Part shown: one piece after another, positions 6,165 through 9,813 of the stretch
How the letters are laid out: the number at the start of each line of letters is the position of its first letter
How positions within the stretch are numbered: the first letter of the stretch is position 1
NCBI GenBank assembly: GCA_030831885.1
Contig: JAURKF010000100.1
Span: forward strand, 1-9,813
Direction of reading: 5' to 3'
DNA length: 9,813 nucleotides
DNA from: Flavobacteriales bacterium
Lineage (GTDB): Bacteria > Bacteroidota > Bacteroidia > Flavobacteriales > UA16
The notes under the pieces: generated by a model
Seen by the model: only the letters and a program-made list of their open reading frames with translations
Databases searched by the model: none
Told to the model about the DNA's origin: nothing
Position numbers and translations under genes: made by a program

Positions 6165-7691
6165 TTGAGTACCAAAGATCAAATGGCCACGAGCTTTAGC
6201 TGGAACACCCTCACGGTGGTGTTGCAGGTGATTATCCAGCTGGCCTATACCGGGCTTCTGGCGCGACTCGTCGATAAAGACTCGTTCATGCTCATGGGAA
6301 TTGTATTGGGCATAATGGGCTTTGCCGAAATCTTTTCGCAAGTAGGTGTTGGCCCTGCGCTCATTCAACGCAAAGAGGTTCATCAGCAACACATCAATGG
6401 CGCGTTCTATACAGCAGTCATTCTGGGATTATTCTTTACGTTGCTTTTCTTAATGCTTGCCGGATTCATCGCTACGTTCTATGAGTTATCCGAATTGAAG
6501 CCGATAACACAAGTAGTTTGCATCAGTTTTATTATCTCGGCTATTGCGGTTGTTCCGCGGAGTATGATGATGAAAAACATGCGCTTCAAAGCCATGTTCA
6601 AAGCCAGCATGATTTCTATTGTTGGAGGTAATTTGGTTGTCGGGCTTACACTGGCCTATCTTGGATGGGATGTGTGGGCCTATGTCTGGGCACTATTCGC
6701 ACAAAATGCATTGATGACACTTGCGCTTTGGTATTACGAGCCGGTGCGTTTAACTGCAACTTGGGATTGGAAGTACACACGCGAGCTCATTCGATACGGT
6801 GCAGGAAGTACCCTTTTCAATGCATTAAATTACTTGGCTACCAAACTCGACGTGCTACTCGTGCCACGCGCATTACGCGGTAACATGCCCGAGCTTAGCG
6901 CCCTGCAGCGCAACATGGCATCATACTATGAGCGCGCCAGCTATGCCATGACTCAGCCAATTACCATCATGGGAAAACTAAGCGATAGCGTGCTCTTCAG
7001 CGGAATGTCACGCATGCAGGACGACACAGAGCGCCTGCAGAAAACGATGACTTTGGCCACATCACTGCTTGCAACCATCCTTATTCCAACAAGTGTATTT
7101 GTGTACTTCTTTTCGGATGAGTTAATTACCCTATGGCTTGGCATGGATTATTTGGAGACAGCGATAATTCTGAAAGTTTTATTTCTCGCTGTTTTATTTC
7201 GATCGCTCAGTAAACTCGGCGATTCCTTGCTTCGCGCCAAGGATGCCGTTTATCAGGGATCACTTTTTAAAGCAATCTACGTAATCTGCATTGCCTGCGG
7301 TATTTGGTGGGGATCATCCTATGGCATGACAGGCGCAGCGTGGGGCATTGTGCTGGCCACGCTGATTCATTACATCATGAATATGCACATGAGCACACGC
7401 CTCATACAACTCGGATGGTCGGCATTACTGAAGGCTTGGATTCCGGGGCTTACGCTCGGATTGATTTGCTTTGCCGTCGCTTGGTGCATTCATACCGCCA
7501 CCACATGGTTGTTACTGCCCGGGTACCTTGCATTACTTTTTGCATTGATTGGCTTACCCGCCATGGCATTCGGTGCAATCTTTCTTTTCCCAGCCATTCT
7601 AGGCAATCGACAATCGAATCCACTGAACTATCTTCCCACCCGATTGAAGGAAAATGGTGTAATAAGAAACCTTCTTACTCGTTTGAAGTAA
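6165..7691 (+). CDS. MOP-superfamily polysaccharide/lipid flippase (Wzx-like, lipopolysaccharide biosynthesis type)
   Basis: From TTG at 6165 this is a 508-residue protein made of many hydrophobic helices, roughly 12-14, consistent with PST/Wzx-type flippases of the MOP superfamily. These move lipid-linked oligosaccharides across the cytoplasmic membrane. The N-terminal pattern STKDQMATSFSWNTLTVVLQ...LLARLVDKDSFMLMG aligns with the usual 'MSxKxQa..g..W.......q..ilaRlL.p.dfGlmg' start of this group, which is why I chose the TTG. Alternatives are ATG 6183, which loses six residues, and ATG 6105, which adds 20 residues encoded by the intergenic repeat and looks spurious. No glycosyltransferases are nearby, so the substrate is unknown. 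The DUF4476 gene follows after 9 nt and is probably co-transcribed. Confidence 0.85.
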   Translation: MSTKDQMATSFSWNTLTVVLQVIIQLAYTGLLARLVDKDSFMLMGIVLGIMGFAEIFSQVGVGPALIQRKEVHQQHINGAFYTAVILGLFFTLLFLMLAGFIATFYELSELKPITQVVCISFIISAIAVVPRSMMMKNMRFKAMFKASMISIVGGNLVVGLTLAYLGWDVWAYVWALFAQNALMTLALWYYEPVRLTATWDWKYTRELIRYGAGSTLFNALNYLATKLDVLLVPRALRGNMPELSALQRNMASYYERASYAMTQPITIMGKLSDSVLFSGMSRMQDDTERLQKTMTLATSLLATILIPTSVFVYFFSDELITLWLGMDYLETAIILKVLFLAVLFRSLSKLGDSLLRAKDAVYQGSLFKAIYVICIACGIWWGSSYGMTGAAWGIVLATLIHYIMNMHMSTRLIQLGWSALLKAWIPGLTLGLICFAVAWCIHTATTWLLLPGYLALLFALIGLPAMAFGAIFLFPAILGNRQSNPLNYLPTRLKENGVIRNLLTRLK

Positions 7692-7700
7692 AAAAACGGC

Positions 7701-8396
7701 ATGATAAAGTTGAACCATATAGTGCTGGCAATAGTCTCAACACTTTGCGCAAGTCATCTTCATTCCCAATGCCGCATTTCAATAGAAGCACCCGATTCCT
7801 TGGCTTTCCTGTTTTCAATAAATGATCAGCAGGTAAATCAGCTTCCATTAGTCTATGTTACACTGAATCATCAAGCTTCAGGCAAATTGAATTTCAAAGC
7901 TGATTTCCCTTATCGACCGGAATTGAGCTTTTCTCAAGTGATGACCATTAAGAAAGATGCCGGTGTCGCTTATTCCATCGAGAGCAGTAAAGGAGCGTTG
8001 AAGTTTGTCCTGAAAAGTGAATCCGTAGTTAGCATCACCAACAGCGGCGAACCTATTGAGCAAGCTACTGCGCCGGATGCAGAGGTTCGGCATTCCGGAT
8101 GTTACCCGGTAACCGACGACGCCGAATATCGTGAGATGCACGCAATGGCCGACGAACAACTTTTCGAGTCCAAAAAACTTTCTACGATGACAACGTTTGT
8201 AAGCACAAAATGCCTGCGCGTAGATCAGTTACAATTCATGATGAGCAAATTGACTCAAGAGGAAAATAAACTAGCTCTGCTCTCGGCTTCCAAGGATCAC
8301 ATTTACGACCCCGAAAATATTCGAAGTGTGCTAGACGAGTTCTTTCTGGCGCGCACCAGGGCCAAAGCGGAAGAAATCATAGGTGCCAACAGATAG
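7701..8396 (+). CDS. secreted DUF4476 domain-containing protein
   Basis: This 231-residue protein has a signal peptide (hydrophobic core HIVLAIVSTLCAS, likely cut after LHS before QC at 22/23). It continues with a beta-rich N-terminal domain (about 24-110) and an acidic, proline-containing linker. The C-terminal helical domain (about 140-228) carries the DUF4476 pattern: MHAMADEQLFESKKL, LRVDQLQFMMSKLTQEENKLALLSAS, then a D..N...VL..F....R ending. DUF4476 is found mostly in exported Bacteroidetes proteins, and no biochemical role is known to me. Export to the periplasm or outer surface is likely. C134 and C171 flank the start of the helical domain and could form a disulfide. The gene lies 9 nt after the flippase gene. 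A hairpin with T5 downstream may end transcription. Confidence 0.8.
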   Translation: MIKLNHIVLAIVSTLCASHLHSQCRISIEAPDSLAFLFSINDQQVNQLPLVYVTLNHQASGKLNFKADFPYRPELSFSQVMTIKKDAGVAYSIESSKGALKFVLKSESVVSITNSGEPIEQATAPDAEVRHSGCYPVTDDAEYREMHAMADEQLFESKKLSTMTTFVSTKCLRVDQLQFMMSKLTQEENKLALLSASKDHIYDPENIRSVLDEFFLARTRAKAEEIIGANR

Positions 8397-8415
8397 GCTC
8401 ATTCGTTTGTAAATT

Positions 8416-8442
8416 CGTGCTCGAAAATTCAAGCACGTTTTT
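8416..8442 (+). terminator. hairpin plus T5 between the DUF4476 gene and serC
   Basis: CGTGCT at 8416-8421 pairs with AGCACG at 8432-8437 over a 10-nt loop and is followed immediately by TTTTT (8438-8442). This is the form of a short intrinsic terminator for the DUF4476 transcript. It ends two bases before the serC ATG at 8445, an unusually close position. It could therefore also act on serC expression, as an attenuator or by hiding the start in read-through RNA. The function is inferred. Confidence 0.5.
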
Positions 8443-8444
8443 CC

Positions 8445-9515
8445 ATGAAAAAAATCCATAATTTCAGCGCAGGGCCCTGCATTCTTCCACAAGAAGTCAT
8501 TAAGCAAAGTGCAGATGCGATTCTCGAGTTCGATCACATGGGCCTTTCGCTCATTGAAATTTCGCATCGCTCAAAAAACTTCGAAGCAGTGATGGATGAA
8601 GCTCGTGCCTTAGTGAAGGAGATTTTAGTATTGAAACCCAATTACGAAGTCTTGTTTTTACAAGGAGGGGCCACGCTCGGCTTTTATACAATTGCGTTGA
8701 ATATGATGAAGGAAGGAGGAAAGGCAGCTTACGCTAACACAGGTGTATGGGCCGCGGCGGCAATCAAAGAAGCAAAATTGGTGGGAGGTGTTGATGTGAT
8801 TGCGGATTCTTCCGACAAAAATCACAGCTACATTCCCGACTTTGAAGTGCATGGAGACTACGACTATTTTCATTTCACTTCGAACAATACCATTTTCGGA
8901 ACTCAATACCAGCGCTACCCAAAATGCGATGTGCCGATGGTGTGCGATATGAGTTCCGATATTTTCTCGAAGCAATTCGACGCCAATGAGTTCTCACTTA
9001 TTTATGCGGGGGCGCAGAAAAACATGGGGCCCGCAGGCACCATCCTCTATATAATCGACAAAGAACACCTCGGAAAATCAGGGCGCAAATTGCCGACCTA
9101 CATGGATCTGCAAGCTCACATTGAAAAAGACTCTATGTATAACACACCGCCCGTATTTGCAGTGTACGCCAGCATGCTCACCTTGCGCTGGATTAAAGCC
9201 AATGGGGGATTAAAAGGAATGGAAGAGCGCAATCGCGCCAAAAAAGATCTTTTTTATACCGAGCTTGATCGCAATTCGCTTTTTCACGGACACAGTGTTC
9301 CCGAGTCTCGCTCATGGATGAACCCAACCTTCCGTTTGAACGACGATAGCATGGCCGATGAGTTTGACAAGATGTGGAAAGACGCCGGTATCAGTGGTAT
9401 TGCAGGGCACCGATCGGTGGGTGGCTACCGCGCTAGTATGTATAATGCATTGCCCATTGAAAGTGTACAAGTGCTGGTAGATGTAATGCGTGAGTTCGAA
9501 AGGAGCAAGGGGTAA
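8445..9515 (+). CDS. serC: phosphoserine aminotransferase
   Basis: This 356-residue protein fits SerC throughout in length and motifs. It catalyses glutamate-dependent transamination of 3-phosphohydroxypyruvate to phosphoserine, the second step of serine synthesis. In many bacteria it also acts on the 4-phosphohydroxythreonine branch leading to pyridoxal phosphate. Visible signatures are NFSAGPCILP at the N-terminus, LQGGATLGF (72-80, phosphate binding), VCDMSSDIFS (D168 contacts the cofactor ring), YAGAQKNMGPAG with the Schiff-base lysine K192, and GHRSVGGYRASMYNA (321-335). It should be a cytosolic PLP-dependent dimer. The start lies directly after a hairpin plus T5. The stop at 9513-9515 lies inside a G-rich repeat. 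serA, a frequent downstream neighbour in Bacteroidetes, is not present in the remaining 298 bases. Confidence 0.96.
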   Translation: MKKIHNFSAGPCILPQEVIKQSADAILEFDHMGLSLIEISHRSKNFEAVMDEARALVKEILVLKPNYEVLFLQGGATLGFYTIALNMMKEGGKAAYANTGVWAAAAIKEAKLVGGVDVIADSSDKNHSYIPDFEVHGDYDYFHFTSNNTIFGTQYQRYPKCDVPMVCDMSSDIFSKQFDANEFSLIYAGAQKNMGPAGTILYIIDKEHLGKSGRKLPTYMDLQAHIEKDSMYNTPPVFAVYASMLTLRWIKANGGLKGMEERNRAKKDLFYTELDRNSLFHGHSVPESRSWMNPTFRLNDDSMADEFDKMWKDAGISGIAGHRSVGGYRASMYNALPIESVQVLVDVMREFERSKG

Positions 9516-9533
9516 GGGATGAGGGGTAAGGGG
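9509..9533 (+). repeat. G-rich four-tract motif over the serC stop (potential G-quadruplex)
   Basis: Four G-tracts occur at 9509-9512, 9516-9518, 9523-9526 and 9530-9533, separated by TAA, ATGA and TAA. This fits the pattern of four runs of at least three G with short loops. The first tract encodes the last residue of SerC and the first TAA is its stop codon, so coding sequence and repeat overlap. Any folding is inferred. Confidence 0.6.
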
Positions 9534-9563
9534 TAAAGTTGCTCGGGGGAGGAGAGACTGCAG

Positions 9564-9813
9564 GGACGCAGTGCAGACCATCCACAACCTCAAGAGACAC
9601 TAGCGGCAACAAGACATAGCAAGAGGTAAGGACGCAATGCAGTGCGTCCACAACCTCAAGAGAAACTAGCAGCAACAAGACATAGCAAGAGGTAAGGACG
9701 CAATGCAGTGCGTCCACAACCTCAAGAGACACTAGCGGCAACAAGACATAGCAAGAGGTAAGGACGCAATGCAGTGCGTCCATGACCTCAAGAGACACCA
9801 ACAACAGTAAAGA
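9564..9813. repeat. 66-bp tandem repeat array with hairpin in each unit (continues beyond window edge)
   Basis: Units begin at 9564, 9630, 9696 and 9762, giving an exact 66-bp period over nearly four copies. Copies 2 and 3 are almost identical. Copy 1 diverges within its palindrome, and copy 4 decays near the window edge, from about 9798. Copies 2-4 start with the inverted repeat GGACGCA (6-nt loop) TGCGTCC, e.g. 9630-9636 with 9643-9649. In at least copy 2 this is nested in an outer pair GAGGT (9623-9627) and ACCTC (9653-9657). Because 66 is divisible by three, a repetitive 123-residue frame stays open on the minus strand, but it looks like a by-product rather than a gene. I see no coding region in 9516-9813. 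Confidence 0.9.

Noticed and set aside
7304..7825. 173-residue plus-strand frame across the flippase end and the DUF4476 start
   Set aside because: It overlaps two well-supported genes in another frame, and its composition is unlike a real protein.
9433..9804. 123-residue minus-strand open frame with repeated LVSLEVVDALHCVLTSCYVLL units
   Set aside because: It is the translation of the 66-bp tandem DNA repeat (22 codons per unit) and also overlaps serC antisense. The periodic frame explains its openness, and no start context or known family supports it.
9564..9813. CRISPR array
   Set aside because: The whole 66-bp unit repeats, with no unique spacers, and no cas genes are present. It is a tandem repeat.
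1..9813. Defence system, prophage, insertion sequence or biosynthetic cluster
   Set aside because: No transposase, integrase, nuclease-effector, toxin-antitoxin, tRNA or phage genes are visible. The genes present are housekeeping or envelope functions.

Overview
The window looks like chromosomal DNA of a free-living or environmental Bacteroidota (Bacteroidetes) member. Three things point there: the gene families (a DUF4476-type secreted protein, an M23 peptidase divergent from a small coiled-coil gene followed by zapA and rny), a good match to the Bacteroidetes promoter consensus (TTG, 19 nt, TAnnTTTG) before the zapA operon, and the lack of obvious Shine-Dalgarno sequences before start codons. 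Genus and species cannot be read from the sequence. Most of the window is ordinary housekeeping DNA, and I see no convincing new multigene system.

Layout. Positions 1-1194 (+) hold the 3' end of an ABC-transporter peptide-type solute-binding protein and, 15 nt later, a complete ACMSD-type amidohydrolase of tryptophan/kynurenine catabolism. Positions 1195-3596 (-) hold an overlapping gene pair: a secreted M23 peptidase and a lipoprotein with a possible TonB-C-like domain. The lipoprotein stop codon abuts the ACMSD stop codon with no base between. Positions 3747-5988 (+) hold the likely operon coiled-coil protein - zapA - rny, linking Z-ring assembly and RNA turnover. A promoter at 3679-3708 lies in the divergent region.

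Positions 5989-6164 are a gene-free spacer of GTTGAAA/G heptads that includes a perfect 16-bp stem-loop, a possible rny terminator. It is followed by a MOP-superfamily flippase (6165-7691, best start TTG) and, 9 nt later, a secreted DUF4476 protein (7701-8396). A hairpin plus T5 sits directly before serC (8445-9515), which encodes phosphoserine aminotransferase for serine and pyridoxal phosphate synthesis.

The serC stop codon lies inside a G-rich four-tract motif. Positions 9564-9813 are a tandem array with an exact 66-bp period; each full unit carries a nested inverted repeat. The array runs to the window edge. The non-coding repeats at 5999-6150 and 9509-9813 are the parts most worth a second look.
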